Source of the DNA: Obelidium mucronatum
Taxonomy: Eukaryota; Chytridiomycota; Chytridiomycetes; Chytridiales; Chytriomycetaceae
Length of the DNA stretch: 64,000 nucleotides
Assembly: GCA_025765595.1 (NCBI GenBank)
Contig: JAIVFH010000043.1
Location: 62,001 to 126,000, forward strand
Reading direction: 5' to 3'
Shown here: piece by piece, positions 22,609 through 33,226 of the stretch
Position numbering within the stretch: the stretch's first letter is position 1
Layout: every line of letters begins with the position of its first letter
Notes under the pieces: model-generated
What the model saw: only the letters and a program-made list of their open reading frames with translations
Databases searched by the model: none
Told to the model about the DNA's origin: nothing
Made by a program: the position numbers and the translations under genes

Positions 22609-23730
22609 CTACGATGGAAGCCGGCCATGGTGAGACAGAGGTGAAGCCAAAGGCAGGAGACCACCGGTGATGAGAGACCGCAAAGAAGCTGGCTTTGTGG
22701 CCAGGGCTTTTTGGAGTGCAGGGAAGGAGCGAACGTAAGATTCCCAAGCGTCGGAGGTCCAGCGGCCTTGGATTTTGATGTACTGTGCAGAACAGCCGTT
22801 GAGGGCAAGGAATGTAGCGCCGCCTGCGCGAAGGCATTTTGAACCGACAGAGAAGCCAAGGAGGTTACTTAAAATTCCTAGGAACCAATTTCTAGTGGGG
22901 ACAGAAGCGTCCTCTTTCAAAAGTAGGATATTGCTTGAGAGTGAGTGAGTGTCGAAGCGGAGTTTTAAGTATTCTTTGACGATATTGAGGGCGTTTACGG
23001 GTGGCGGCTTTAAATCTTTGGAAAGCTTGTGTATGTAGATAGTGTAACCTTTCCCAGTTTGATCCGGTTTGTGGACGGGTAGTTTGTAGGATATGAAGCG
23101 TACAGCTTGCATAATCAGTGGAGTGTCGGCGTCGAGAGACGAAATCAAAATTCGTTTCCAAGGGCAAACCAATGACGGGTCATCGTAGTCGGAAATTTCG
23201 GCCAGTCTATGCAAAGCAAAGAAACCAAGTACAAGCATGGTTTTGAAGAGGGACCAGTCGTAGAGGGACAGCCTTTGAGGGGTTGGGAGAGTGACTAGCT
23301 TGTTGATGTCCTTGATGGATAAGAAGAAACTCTCTTTTGCGGAAGGAAGGTTTGAGCGAATACGTTGTTTGCAGATTCCAAGGAGGGTCAATTTTAGGCG
23401 TTTGCTGGTTCGAATATTGGCCCAATCATCAAAGCCCATGGAAGCGTAGACGGCTCCTATGCCTCCTAGCCACGAAGCTATTGAAGCAGGTGAATAATTT
23501 GCGAGATGCATCCATGTGCACCAGAGAATCAGAGTCTCGGCTGTGTCAGGAAGGCCTGATGGGGCCAAGTCCGGAAACTCGTGGGTGAAGCGCTTCCAAT
23601 GAGACCATGCTGTGGCATGGGACTTCAACGTTGTGCCTTCGAATGCACTAGAGATGAGTCTGTTTGCGGCTGTCTTGAGGGCCGGGGCAGAGATGTGGGC
23701 GGACGATTTTCTGGCGGTGAAGATTGACAT
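22609..23730 (-). CDS. tyrosine recombinase of the retrotransposon
   Basis: ORF of 373 aa. The first catalytic arginine lies in FFALHRLAEIS (about residue 200). The C-terminal box reads KCLRAGGATFLALNG, then IKIQGRWTSDAWESYV, giving the second Arg, the Trp of the GRW motif and the nucleophile Tyr (about residue 335). The His of the usual HxxR motif is Lys here (KCLR). In YR retrotransposons this enzyme integrates a circular DNA intermediate without making target duplications. It starts 42 bp after the RT ORF stop. The N-terminal 170 residues are the expected SAM-like DNA-binding part. Confidence 0.9.
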   Translation of the reverse strand: MSIFTARKSSAHISAPALKTAANRLISSAFEGTTLKSHATAWSHWKRFTHEFPDLAPSGLPDTAETLILWCTWMHLANYSPASIASWLGGIGAVYASMGFDDWANIRTSKRLKLTLLGICKQRIRSNLPSAKESFFLSIKDINKLVTLPTPQRLSLYDWSLFKTMLVLGFFALHRLAEISDYDDPSLVCPWKRILISSLDADTPLIMQAVRFISYKLPVHKPDQTGKGYTIYIHKLSKDLKPPPVNALNIVKEYLKLRFDTHSLSSNILLLKEDASVPTRNWFLGILSNLLGFSVGSKCLRAGGATFLALNGCSAQYIKIQGRWTSDAWESYVRSFPALQKALATKPASLRSLITGGLLPLASPLSHHGRLPS

Positions 23731-23772
23731 TCGGGGATTTTCGATCCAAAAATAGAAGGCTGTAGATGGGGT

Positions 23773-26031
23773 TTATTTGAACGCGGAGGCAAACGGAGCC
23801 GGAAGCGGCATTAAGTCCTCGAAGGAGAGCTGGCGGATTTTAACACGCGGACACAAGAACTTGACGAGTGGTAAGCAGCGCCTTGAACCAGCGTCTGCAA
23901 TTATGTTCCTTTTTCCTGGAATGTAAGCAACGCGAGGAGAAAAGCCGAACTCGGCCTCCAGTGTAACGAAAGACTGTAGGATGGCCACGTTTAAGGGAAC
24001 TGAGGAGTGTAGAGTGTCGAAATTTGCGCGAGCTCCCTTGTTGTCGCAAAAACCCAAGAACCGTTTTCCTGGGTAGTGGTTTTTTGCTGCGATGTAGAAA
24101 CCCATTGCTTGTGCAAAGAGCTCGGGGGAACCAATGTGCATTTGGATGCCGTCAATGTTAAAGCCGACTCCAGTTGTCAAGCCATCGTACCAATAGTGGT
24201 GGAGCTCATTGAACTGGGGGAACCAAACTGCCAAGCCGAAGGGGCACGCATCCGCGTAAAAGACGATGTCGGCTTCATGTAAATTCCAGGCTTCAAATTG
24301 AAACATTCGGGCTGGCTTTGCTACCTCTAGAAAGTTGTTGATGTATTGAAGCGAGGCGGCCACTTCGGGAGTCTGGGATAACTGGTAATGAGCGATTCCT
24401 TTTGCTTTAGCCATAACTTTGTACAAAGAGCTAAACCAAGGCTTTAGAAGGACATGAACGTTGCAAGACCAGTTGAGGAAACCCGAAAGTGAGTTCCATT
24501 CACGAAGTTTTCTTGGGGTCGGGTAAGAATCTAACCATTCGCGAACCGTGGCTTTTAGAGAGCTTGAACTCTCGGTGGTGATGTTCAGGGTTAAGTCGAT
24601 GGCGTTAAGGACGAATCCAGTAATAGTCACAATCTGCCCAAATTCGTCTTTTTCGTCCGATGTGGTAATGCCCAATTTGTGAATGAATTCCTTCAGGACA
24701 GCCATTGGCTTTGGTGGTACTTTTTTGTCGAAATCTTCTCTAGATTGGTAACAAGCGCCGAAGAAGTCATCCATGAAGACTAACGCTAAAATTTTTAGGA
24801 TGTTGGCGGCGTACCAGGCAATTAAGTGGCTGACGGCTGAAGTGAAGAGCATTGGGCCGGTCCTGACGCCAAAAGACACGCACGAGTCGAGATAGAACTT
24901 TCCCTCGTAATGGATCCAGTGAAGGCCTTGGAGGACTGGATGCAGGGGAAGGAGTCTAAAAGCGCCTTTTATGTCAACTTTCCAGAGTACGACAACGTGT
25001 GTTGGAGGGCAGTTTATGTGAAGGTGCCGAAGAAAGGGCAGGAGATCGTTTGGAGTGTCGTAGCGGACTTTAGCTTCTTCTGGTGAAATAAAGTCGTTGA
25101 AGGAATGTGAATCCCGGGATTTCGAAAGATTGTAAATCAGCCGATATTTTTCTTGTTGCTGTAGAACAAAAGTGGGGACTGTAGAGCAATAGTCCGGCAA
25201 GGAATCAAAAGGCCCATCCATCCTTCCTGCTGCAAGTTCCTTTTGGATTTTTGATGCAAGCTCGCGCTGTAGGTCCGCTGAGCCTGGTCTGGTGTCGTGG
25301 CGATAACGAGGCAGTTTTGGTCGGTCGAGATCCCCCGAACCAGTCCAGAAGCCGTCAGAGAAGCCACGGATGCAAGAATCGATGTAAGGTTGATTAGGGA
25401 ACGATGCGAAAGCGGAGCGAAAACTGTCTAAGTTGATGGGACAAGCTATCTTGAAAATTTTTAAGGAGCTAAAGTAGCTGTTGATGCGGTCAAAGCGGGG
25501 GTCGTTTGATGGCGGGGCTGGTAAGGGATTTCGAGACACAATCTCACTTGCTGAGTGGACTATGCCTCCAAATGATGGGTCGAAAGCTCTGCCCCTGGTG
25601 AAGCTGGGAACTTTCATGGCATTGTTCATGTCTTTTTCCCTTTGAGACCAGGCCAAATCGTAAGGGAGGACGGGGCCAAAGTATTTCCCTAAGTCGTCGG
25701 CCATTCTACTATGCAAGGATGCGTCTGATGCTGCATGAGGCGGAAGAGTAGAGCCGGGTTTAGGCGGTAGACGAAAAGAAACAGCGGTTAGCTTATTTTG
25801 AAGTGGATAGTTTGATACGAGTCTTTTATTGTGTTCGGGTTGCGAAACAATAAAGTTTGACGTGGTATCCTCAACTTCTCCTACTGCAGGGAGCTTTGCC
25901 GCGGTTGTCGCCACGATTGGTGCACCGACCAAGTGGAGGGGAAGAGACTGCGCGCCCCCTGCCAGCGCTCTAGGGAAAGGGCCCCTGGGGTGGTTGCTGC
26001 CCGGCAGACTGGTCATTCTTAGGTTGGACAC
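23773..26031 (-). CDS. reverse transcriptase-RNase H of the retrotransposon
   Basis: ORF of 752 aa. RT motifs: LWKVDIKGAFRLLPLHP (motif A, Asp), VSFGVRTGPMLFTSAVSHLI (motif B) and LALVFMDDFFGACYQ (motif C, FMDD). RNase H motifs follow with Asp in FYADACPFG, Glu in PELFAQAMGFY, Asp in FCDNKGA and Asp in IIADAGSR. No methyltransferase domain follows, unlike DIRS1-type elements. The 5' end overlaps the gag-like ORF by 62 nt in another frame, so it may be expressed by frameshifting or reinitiation. No premature stops. Confidence 0.93.
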   Translation of the reverse strand: MSNLRMTSLPGSNHPRGPFPRALAGGAQSLPLHLVGAPIVATTAAKLPAVGEVEDTTSNFIVSQPEHNKRLVSNYPLQNKLTAVSFRLPPKPGSTLPPHAASDASLHSRMADDLGKYFGPVLPYDLAWSQREKDMNNAMKVPSFTRGRAFDPSFGGIVHSASEIVSRNPLPAPPSNDPRFDRINSYFSSLKIFKIACPINLDSFRSAFASFPNQPYIDSCIRGFSDGFWTGSGDLDRPKLPRYRHDTRPGSADLQRELASKIQKELAAGRMDGPFDSLPDYCSTVPTFVLQQQEKYRLIYNLSKSRDSHSFNDFISPEEAKVRYDTPNDLLPFLRHLHINCPPTHVVVLWKVDIKGAFRLLPLHPVLQGLHWIHYEGKFYLDSCVSFGVRTGPMLFTSAVSHLIAWYAANILKILALVFMDDFFGACYQSREDFDKKVPPKPMAVLKEFIHKLGITTSDEKDEFGQIVTITGFVLNAIDLTLNITTESSSSLKATVREWLDSYPTPRKLREWNSLSGFLNWSCNVHVLLKPWFSSLYKVMAKAKGIAHYQLSQTPEVAASLQYINNFLEVAKPARMFQFEAWNLHEADIVFYADACPFGLAVWFPQFNELHHYWYDGLTTGVGFNIDGIQMHIGSPELFAQAMGFYIAAKNHYPGKRFLGFCDNKGARANFDTLHSSVPLNVAILQSFVTLEAEFGFSPRVAYIPGKRNIIADAGSRRCLPLVKFLCPRVKIRQLSFEDLMPLPAPFASAFK

Positions 26032-27661
26032 GTAGGTGCTCGTGGATGTCCCAAGCTTTGTGGCTTTCGACCAATGAAGATTCCTTGAAGCAGTACACGC
26101 AGATGTGCGCGCGGTAACAGGACTGGCGGAAACAGTTGTGGGCGTTCCAGCCGAGGCAGAGCTCTTTTCCTTCGTGCTTTAAACCACGGATGTCGTTGAC
26201 TTGAACGGAAATAAACTTCTTTGCACGTCTTGTCTTTGCGAGAGCAAGAGCGGTGCTGGAGCTAGATGCCGCAGAGCTGGAGCTGGAGGATGCGGGTTCG
26301 TGCGAGGACGACGACAGCGAGCTGCGGGCAGGTGCTGGAGAGAGGGCGTTGGCGGCAATGGCTCTAGCTAACCAAATTTCTCTTGCGGGGCCTGCGGGGG
26401 GAACCGGTGGTAAACCCGTGGTTCTGGACCAAATCTCCGTTCTCTCAGGGCATTCGGCAGACAAGCGAGTCAAAGTCAGAAAAGCTGTGGACGCGGATCG
26501 AATGGGCGTGCAGCAGAAAGAGGTCCATTCGGCGAAGAAAGCCTTAAACTTATGGAACGTCAAGGATGGGAAACCGATGTGTCCGGATTCCAGAAATTCC
26601 AGAAAGTGAGAAAATTCTTCCGCCCGGAATGGGTGACCGGTACCGTCTATGAAGAACAAATTGGCGGCACTGGCGAATCTTTTGAAGCAAATAAAGAAGT
26701 GCTGGAATGATGCTGGTACGGATTCGGGGTTTGCGTTGACGAAGATGGATCTGATTTGATTTTGTGGTGGCAGTGCGTTCAAGGGACCATTCAGAGACGG
26801 GATGAATGTGTTTGAGGCCAGTGGTGAAAAAAATTCAAGTTGAATTGGTCTGTTTTTGATGATGGACAGAAGTGCTGGTGTGTTTCCGGTTGCCTGAATG
26901 ACCGATAAAGGCAGCAAAGGACCCTGCAACGACTCCCCAAAAACTTGAGGCAGAAGCTTTCCTGTCTCATTCAAAAAGCTCCAATTTGCCGCTGTCTCGG
27001 AACAGAGAACTGTGAAGAATTGGGAGTCCGCCGCTGAAGGAGCAAGGAGCACGCTCGCTGGGGTTCTATCGATACCAAAAGGCTGAGATGGGAAAACGGC
27101 AACCCAGTTTGCAAAAGATAGTAGCGAGTTTCCTATGGCCGTATCGGAGTGGGCTCTGGGAGAGGCCGACGGCAAAGGGCATTTGTAGGTCGACTGAACT
27201 GCTGATTGTTTTGTCAGAGCAGCATAGCAAGCGGCCAATCTTTCCTCTTCGGACAAGGGAGCTACGGCAGACTGTGATGGGTTTTGGTTTTGAGACGCTG
27301 AAGGACTGGTGCCGAGGGTGTTTGCAAGATGCAACGGGGACAAGACTGGTTTCCCGCCAAGTCTGTGAGCAATATTCGAGGACGCCGGAGCGCGGATGGG
27401 AAATTCTGTCCAGCTGGACTGCCGACGCTGGTGGGTTTGTTTGTTGGGCAAGTTTGACAGGTGCGGTCTTTTGGACTGCTTTGCGCGAGAGGGCGCGTAG
27501 CTACTACCGCTGCTGCTGCTGGCTTGGGAGCGGACTGATAGCGAATCAGGGGCCGCAGAGTTGCTGCCTCCACCACGCCTGGTTTGGATCGGGGTGGACT
27601 CGAAGAGGTGAAGGCCATCTTCGTCGTCGTCGTCAAACACTTCGATAGATCTCTTGGACAT
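25970..27661 (-). CDS. gag-like ORF1 of the retrotransposon
   Basis: ORF of 563 aa. The N-terminal 100 residues are acidic, then serine-rich and basic; the middle is globular and unrecognised; residues about 500-545 hold a cluster of Cys/His (ELCLGWNAHNCF, then SCYRAHICVYCFKE and SLVESH) that looks like a zinc-binding nucleic-acid motif. Position as the first ORF, just inside the left repeat, is the basis for calling it gag-like. It presumably forms the RNP particle with element RNA. Confidence 0.75.
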   Translation of the reverse strand: MSKRSIEVFDDDDEDGLHLFESTPIQTRRGGGSNSAAPDSLSVRSQASSSSGSSYAPSRAKQSKRPHLSNLPNKQTHQRRQSSWTEFPIRAPASSNIAHRLGGKPVLSPLHLANTLGTSPSASQNQNPSQSAVAPLSEEERLAACYAALTKQSAVQSTYKCPLPSASPRAHSDTAIGNSLLSFANWVAVFPSQPFGIDRTPASVLLAPSAADSQFFTVLCSETAANWSFLNETGKLLPQVFGESLQGPLLPLSVIQATGNTPALLSIIKNRPIQLEFFSPLASNTFIPSLNGPLNALPPQNQIRSIFVNANPESVPASFQHFFICFKRFASAANLFFIDGTGHPFRAEEFSHFLEFLESGHIGFPSLTFHKFKAFFAEWTSFCCTPIRSASTAFLTLTRLSAECPERTEIWSRTTGLPPVPPAGPAREIWLARAIAANALSPAPARSSLSSSSHEPASSSSSSAASSSSTALALAKTRRAKKFISVQVNDIRGLKHEGKELCLGWNAHNCFRQSCYRAHICVYCFKESSLVESHKAWDIHEHLRVQPKNDQSAGQQPPQGPFP

Positions 27662-27668
27662 TCTTCCT

Positions 27669-27831
27669 ATTTTTCTCGGATCGAGCTAGAATGGAGGGCG
27701 ACGTTGTGCTAAGCGTGGTTATGTGGAGCGAACGCGTGACGAAAAAGTCCGAGAACAAATAAATTTGTCATCGACGGACGAACTTTCTCTCCACCACGAT
27801 GGCCTCGTAAATCATGCATGATTGACTATAA
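27669..27831 (-). repeat. terminal split repeat A1 (163 bp)
   Basis: Left end of the element (minus orientation), directly upstream of the gag-like ORF. Copy of 22238-22400. It should carry the transcription start; no TATA element stands out. Confidence 0.9.
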
Positions 27832-30800
27832 TAATACAGCACCCAACCCGCGTGTTTCACCAGATCAAAAATATGGTTAAAATCGAGGAGACAAATTTTA
27901 CAGGATTCCGGGACTCAAATACGATGGATCTTTAGTGGTGGATGGTTACGATCGCATCAACATCACCAGTGTTAGCGACTTTGCCAGATACGGATACAGT
28001 ACATGGTGGTTCTGGAATCAAAAGGGGGCCGAGGTTAGAAATGCCTTTTTTTTTGATCTTTGGCAAAGACGAGTGTGCGCTCACCCCTGATCGTGTGTGT
28101 GGGTATTCCTCTCCAAAAGATGGCAATCGACAACATCAACAGCGATCCGAACATTCTGCCAAACACAACAATCCAAATCAAAAGGTTTAATGATTATTGT
28201 AAACCGTCTCTGTCGCGTGCTTGCGGGGGATCGGCTATGACGACGGCCCTCGAGATTTATGAAAAGCACCCAGGTAGTTAGGACAAACACAACGCGCCTA
28301 TCCACATCCCATATATGAAACTCAAAAATTTATTTACGTCATGCTTTTGAAGATGTAGTGGCAGTATTCGGTGATTTCACTGGTTCCACCGTAAAGTATT
28401 CAGGTCAAGTTTATTCTATGTTCCAACTGCCGTTCTGCGCTTCCTCTGTGATAAGCCAGGATGTTTTAAATCGAAACAAGTATCCATACTATTTTGAGAC
28501 GACTTCAGGTAATTCCAAAAAAAAAAAAGAAAAAAGAAAAAAAGAAAGTTAAATCGGTGTTTTTTCAAGTCACTGGATACGGTCAAGCTTTATTTCTGCT
28601 GTTGAACGTGTGGGGTGTAACTCGAATGGGCGTAATTTCCTCTTCCGCAAATTGTTTGTGGATTGCGTTTTATTGATATTGCATGTTATTTATTTAATGT
28701 TGTCATTGAACACAAAACAGCCTGTCCCGAAGTCGTTGAAACTTTGACGCTCCTTGGCATTGAAATCGCTGCCCACGTTCGAGGCGTATCTTATACAAAC
28801 GCGAAATTTGTTGCAGATACTCTCGAGCAAGTGGATGTTCGATATATTCTCTTTTGTGGAGATGGCGGGCAGATGGGAAACATGTACCTCACTTTGGGAG
28901 CCACGTAAAACATATTCGCTCATTCAAAACACCAAAAAGACTTTAACTGTACAAAATTTACTTGAATTTAGATTGAAGAGATTGGTCGGACCAAAGTACG
29001 TCTGGTTCACAATGTATGGAATGAACTACAAATCTTGTCCAGGAGGGAATTGTACTGCAGGTAAGAATAAACCCGTAAATAAATGAGCAGCGCGTTGACT
29101 AAGACGATATATTGAATCTACTCTTCTAGCGTTTGGCCAGAACTTTGTCAGTTTATTTCAAGGAGTTGTGATGGGGATCAAGTGACAGAACAAAGAAAAT
29201 GATTGATTTGAAAACAAGTGTCACCAAACAAGTTCGAAAGTTTCAAGCACCATGGGGAAACTGGGGGTATGATGAGGATTTCAGATTTTGGTTTTTCTTA
29301 TTGATTGAGAATTCTAGATACGACTTGTCACAATACTTCAACTTCATGGCCTCATATGATTGTACTGCAACTTTAGCGTACGGATTTAACACGGTTTGAA
29401 TTTATTGTTTTCCGAATAATTCACAAGCTGATAGACAAACAGCTTCTTAAAGGAAACTCAAACCTGTCTCCGCAAACTCTTGCAAGCAGGTCCCTTCAAG
29501 GACAGTTAAATTACACGGCCTTTTCACAGACAGGTTTGAAGCTCACATGTTTTAATTCCAAAGTGCGATAACTCTATATTGGTTTAGGATATTCTGGTTT
29601 GACAAGTGATCCTCTCACATTGACAAAAAATGGAGACTCAGCGGCGCCATTTATATTTGCCTACTTTAGAGGGAATGCCGCTTTGAACATTGTTTGTAAG
29701 TTGAATGTGTGGGTGTCACGTCTTGACAGATTTGTTCAGATTTCGGGTCCACGAATATGGACCGCACCATCTTTGAATACACGGATTACAGTGCTAATTC
29801 TGATAATATTACCATATCTGATAATCAAATGACTTTTTATGGAGGTATTGTTTTAATCATTACTAAATTTTCCGTTTACATAAGAATATAACTTTGTTTT
29901 TGCAATTGAAGGAAGTCACATTCCACCTCCGGACGGGCCGATTTATAGAATTGATTCGATCAGTCCAGCAAGTAAATTTGGAAACGCGGTCATTCTCTTG
30001 ACTGCTTTTGGGTTTTTGCTTGGCACAGTGTCATGTTGGTTTATTGTAAGAAATCGATCAAATCCAGCAATTCGAACGGGATCAGTTCTTTTTCTGCTGA
30101 TCATGTGCGTGGGTACTCTTCCAGCGTATGGATCTCTGTTGCTCTCTTTGAACCAAGAAACTGTGTTTGGTTGTGTTCTCCGTCCTTGGCTGCAGCTTAT
30201 TTCCTTCAGTATAATCGCTGGATGTTTGATCGTCAAAACAAACGACTGTATTTGGTGTATAGTGCCACACGGAGACTGCCCAAAGCACTGCTGATGGATT
30301 CAACGTTCTTGATGGCATTGGCGGGAATTGTGGGAATTGAAGCAGTTAGGATTTTGTTCTGGAATCCTATATTTTGTAAACTAACTTTTGATCAAGATTT
30401 TACTAGGAATCTACACGCATCTTTCCAAGAGAAAGATAGTGAGATCAATTCTCAACGAAGAAGTGATACAATATATTTGTGTCAATAACTCGGCTGGACT
30501 ACAAATGGAGTATGCGCTTTGGGTCTACAATGGACTAGTAGTTGGACTACTATTTTTAATAGCTTACGCCACACGAAATGTAAATCCTCGTCACAATGAG
30601 GTTACAATCTTGGTGGTTCTTGGTGTGTCATTGGTTATTGGAGCTGTTTTGATTAATGTTATGTATCACGACACAACGTCACACTCCCAAGCCGCCTTTT
30701 CGACTGTTATTATTGTCTGGATTTTGAACTCATTGCCTATATTTTTGAGCTTGGTTCCGCGTTACTTTCAGTTATGTCGTGAAAATGTGTATCTCACGTC

Positions 30801-31374
30801 AAGATATTTGAAGAGTTTCATGCAGCAATCAACATCACAACACCGCCAGTCCAAGTCTCTTACGAATTCAAAGACTCCAAAATCTTCTATTCCTAAATCG
30901 CATGCGACCAATAATAGAAAGTTGGCATTTGCAGATCCGGTAAGCGCTATTGATAACAAGCACACTTTCCGGCACCTTAAAACAATGCTTTAGATTCCTG
31001 TTGTGTATTGCTTAAAATCAAGTAACCCATTCACTCAAAAGTGGGTTAATGGTGTTGTGAGTGTGGGATTTGTCGAAAAGACGCAGCTCGCACTCTTTTT
31101 GCCAGCTCTGGCCGATATCGATGGAGAATCCAAAGTCTTCCCTATCAAGAGACTAAATACCGATCTTGGCGATACTGTAAACCTTGGAGGTAGCGAGAAT
31201 CCCGAAGCCTTTAGAATTTTTCTGAAAACAGAAAGTGGGACCATTATGATGGATTTTGAGAAAGCTGATCGCGTAGAGACTCTACGCCAATCCCTCATTC
31301 TTGCAAGCAAAGGGGAGTTAATTGGACGACATAAGTCTCGCAAAGCAATAAAGTTTCCAAAATTAGCAAAATGA
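27832..31374 (+). CDS. class C (GABA-B/mGluR-like) G-protein-coupled receptor, 5' end displaced by a retrotransposon
   Basis: More than ten short exons. The ectodomain is a periplasmic-binding-protein fold: NILPNTTIQIKRFNDY, VVAVFGDFTGSTVKYSGQVY, GYGQALFLLLNVWGVTRMGV, VRYILFCGDGGQMGNMYL and VGPKYVWFTMYGMNY are the usual order in class C ligand domains. Seven membrane segments follow from about 29980 (AVILLTAFGFLLGTVSCWFI) to 30770, with the intracellular KNKRLYLVYSATRRLPKAL loop. An intron at about 30937-30993 joins the tail to an exon ending at 31374 with a PH-like acidic/basic region of unknown role. The receptor would sense a small molecule or nutrient at the plasma membrane through heterotrimeric G proteins. 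The N-terminal exon lies at 21903-21962, beyond the retrotransposon. The first 100 residues after the element are uncertain in frame. Confidence 0.7.
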
Positions 31375-33151
31375 AGGAAAGGTATCTCACACATCTCCTG
31401 GCGCTTCTTTGTCTATCAGGACTCGCCGTATCCCAACAAACAAGCAATCCATGTCCATTTACCGAAGGAAAAGCGCCATTCGCTGGTCTTACTGGCACAA
31501 GTAAGTTCTTGGTTTCGTCAGCAACCACAGTTGACTCATTCACTTTCAGCTCTTCAGTTTGCCAAAAACATTCAAATACAGGTAACTCCGTTTACTGCAA
31601 TTGTCACAATCAGCGGAAAGCCGCCGCTGCTTCTCTCAGCTTGCAACTCGCCTGGACCAGCAACGCCAGGCTCGATCAAAGTGCCAATTGCCGCTGTGGG
31701 CATTGAAGGAAACGGCATTCTGGGTTTTATCGAGCGGCTCGGAAAGCTGCAGACTGTGTCTTCCATCGCGAAGGAGCTGTGCACTTCGGCTTGCTCTCTT
31801 GGCCTGAGCGCAACTTCGAAAGCCGCGGATTTCACATTTGGGGCCGATTTCGCCACTGGAATTGCATCTGAGCCGTCTCCGCTGGCAATGTTTGAGTGGA
31901 TTGTCGTCTTTGACGCCTTTTTTGGGTTCACGGGAAACTCGGAGCAACTCGTCAAAGATGTGTTCTCGAAGTACTCGTGTATGCAGGAAAAGATAAATAC
32001 CTACAAGAAAACAGCGGGAACTTCCGCTGCTGCTATTCCAACTGTTCTCCTGTCTCAAATCGATATCACCACTAAGAAACTCACGAATGTAACCAATCCA
32101 GCATATTGGCGATCGTTGTTTACGGATGCAGGCGCATATCCACAGTTTGCATTGGACTTGCCTTCGTTTCTACAATTGGGAAAGAGTGCAGATGCTGTTT
32201 TTGATGTTACTCCAGACAATGGCATTTCTATTGATTTGAGAATGTGGTCTACTATTCATGGAGGCCTTCAGGCTGAGGGATCTCCAGAGTATCCTTTTTT
32301 GGATGGCTTTTCCAGTCAGATTTGGCGATATGATCGAAGGACTGCCAGCGGATTTGATGGTAACTGCCAATAATCTATGCCGAAGGCAGTTGATTCTTTT
32401 CTCATGCTCTATTGCCGAGTATTCATAATCCATTCTGCTTATCTCTTCTTCCCTAATCAAATACACTCACTCATGATATTTTCTTCTAGACTTTCTACAG
32501 TCGGCCCCTTCCCAGCCCGATGTTGTCCTTTTCGACGCGATACAAATCTTTTCTACGTCTTACAACCCAGACTTTTATAACGAATATTACTACATGAGAA
32601 GTCTGGCAATGAATTCTGGATATTATCAAGTCATGTTTTCGCAGTGTCCAAGTCCTCCAGCATTGGTCGTCCCTCAGGTCGCTTGCAGTAGCAAAAACGC
32701 ATTCGAACCGGATCTAGGAAGATTCAAGTTCACAAACACGACTGGTGGAAATGTGAGTGGTCCAGGCACCGGGCCCAACACTGGCTCTGGAGGAATTAGT
32801 GGTTTCGTCTTTAATGTCGCTGCATTTGTTGGTTCAGTGGTTGGAATTGCGGTTTTCATAACTATTCTTGTTTTTCTTTACAAGAAGTATGGAAATGTTA
32901 TGCGCAGCTCTGGGGGTATGGGTACAAACGCGTGGTTGCACGAAAGTGTGCAAAAGAGGCGGTGGTTTCGAATGGCGGAAGAAGAAGAATTACGGGATGC
33001 AAGAAATTCCAGGGAAGATTCAATTTCGCTGGGTAACGTGCGCAATGGTGCTAATCCAAGCAGCCGAAGCGCTGGAGGAAGTGTTCCTTCGAGGGGAAAT
33101 TCTGGTTGGCAGCAAGAACACGGAATGCCGATACTGCCTCCCGACCATTGA
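31371..33151 (+). CDS. type I membrane protein with a solute-binding-like ectodomain
   Basis: Exons at about 31371-31500, 31550-32362 and 32490-33151. A clear signal peptide (RYLTHLLALLCLSGLAVSQQ) precedes a Cys-containing ectodomain of about 430 residues, with segments (FIERLGKLQTVSSIA, PTVLLSQIDI, AYWRSLFTDAGAYPQFALDL, ADAVFDVTPDN) that resemble periplasmic metal- or siderophore-binding (TroA/FepB-type) proteins. This resemblance is moderate and should be treated as a hypothesis. A single membrane segment (FVFNVAAFVGSVVGIAVFIT, about 32806) is followed by a basic, Ser/Gly-rich cytoplasmic tail. Its ATG overlaps the TGA of the receptor gene (ATGA at 31371-31374), which is unusual for nuclear genes. 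A plasma-membrane solute sensor or carrier is a reasonable guess. Confidence 0.6.
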
Positions 33152-33226
33152 CTTTCGAATTCAATTTATTCTAAATAAGATCCTTTGCTTCATTGTGTAA
33201 TTTCGTTTTGTGCAAATTCCGCTAGA

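Larger units (their letters stand above)
21963..27831 (-). mobile_element. complete Ngaro/PAT-type tyrosine-recombinase retrotransposon
   Basis: An element of 5869 bp on the minus strand, with the order A1 repeat, gag-like ORF, RT-RNase H ORF, tyrosine recombinase ORF, then B1, A2 and B2 repeats. The split direct repeats are 163 bp (27669-27831 and 22238-22400) and 200 bp (22401-22600 and 21963-22162); B1 and A2 abut exactly at 22400/22401. This structure, plus the lack of a methyltransferase domain, fits the Ngaro/PAT branch of DIRS-order elements and not classic DIRS. No target-site duplication is seen, as expected for recombinase-driven insertion of a circle. The three ORFs are intact and the repeats nearly identical (one mismatch seen in the A pair), so the copy is recent. 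Confidence 0.9.

Noticed and set aside
23773..26031. LTR retrotransposon or viral origin of the RT
   Set aside because: No LTRs, integrase or protease; a tyrosine recombinase and split repeats are present instead.
26253..27648. Plus-strand frames across the retrotransposon
   Set aside because: Antisense of the intact gag-like ORF, which has clear structure and position; the plus frames have no domain.
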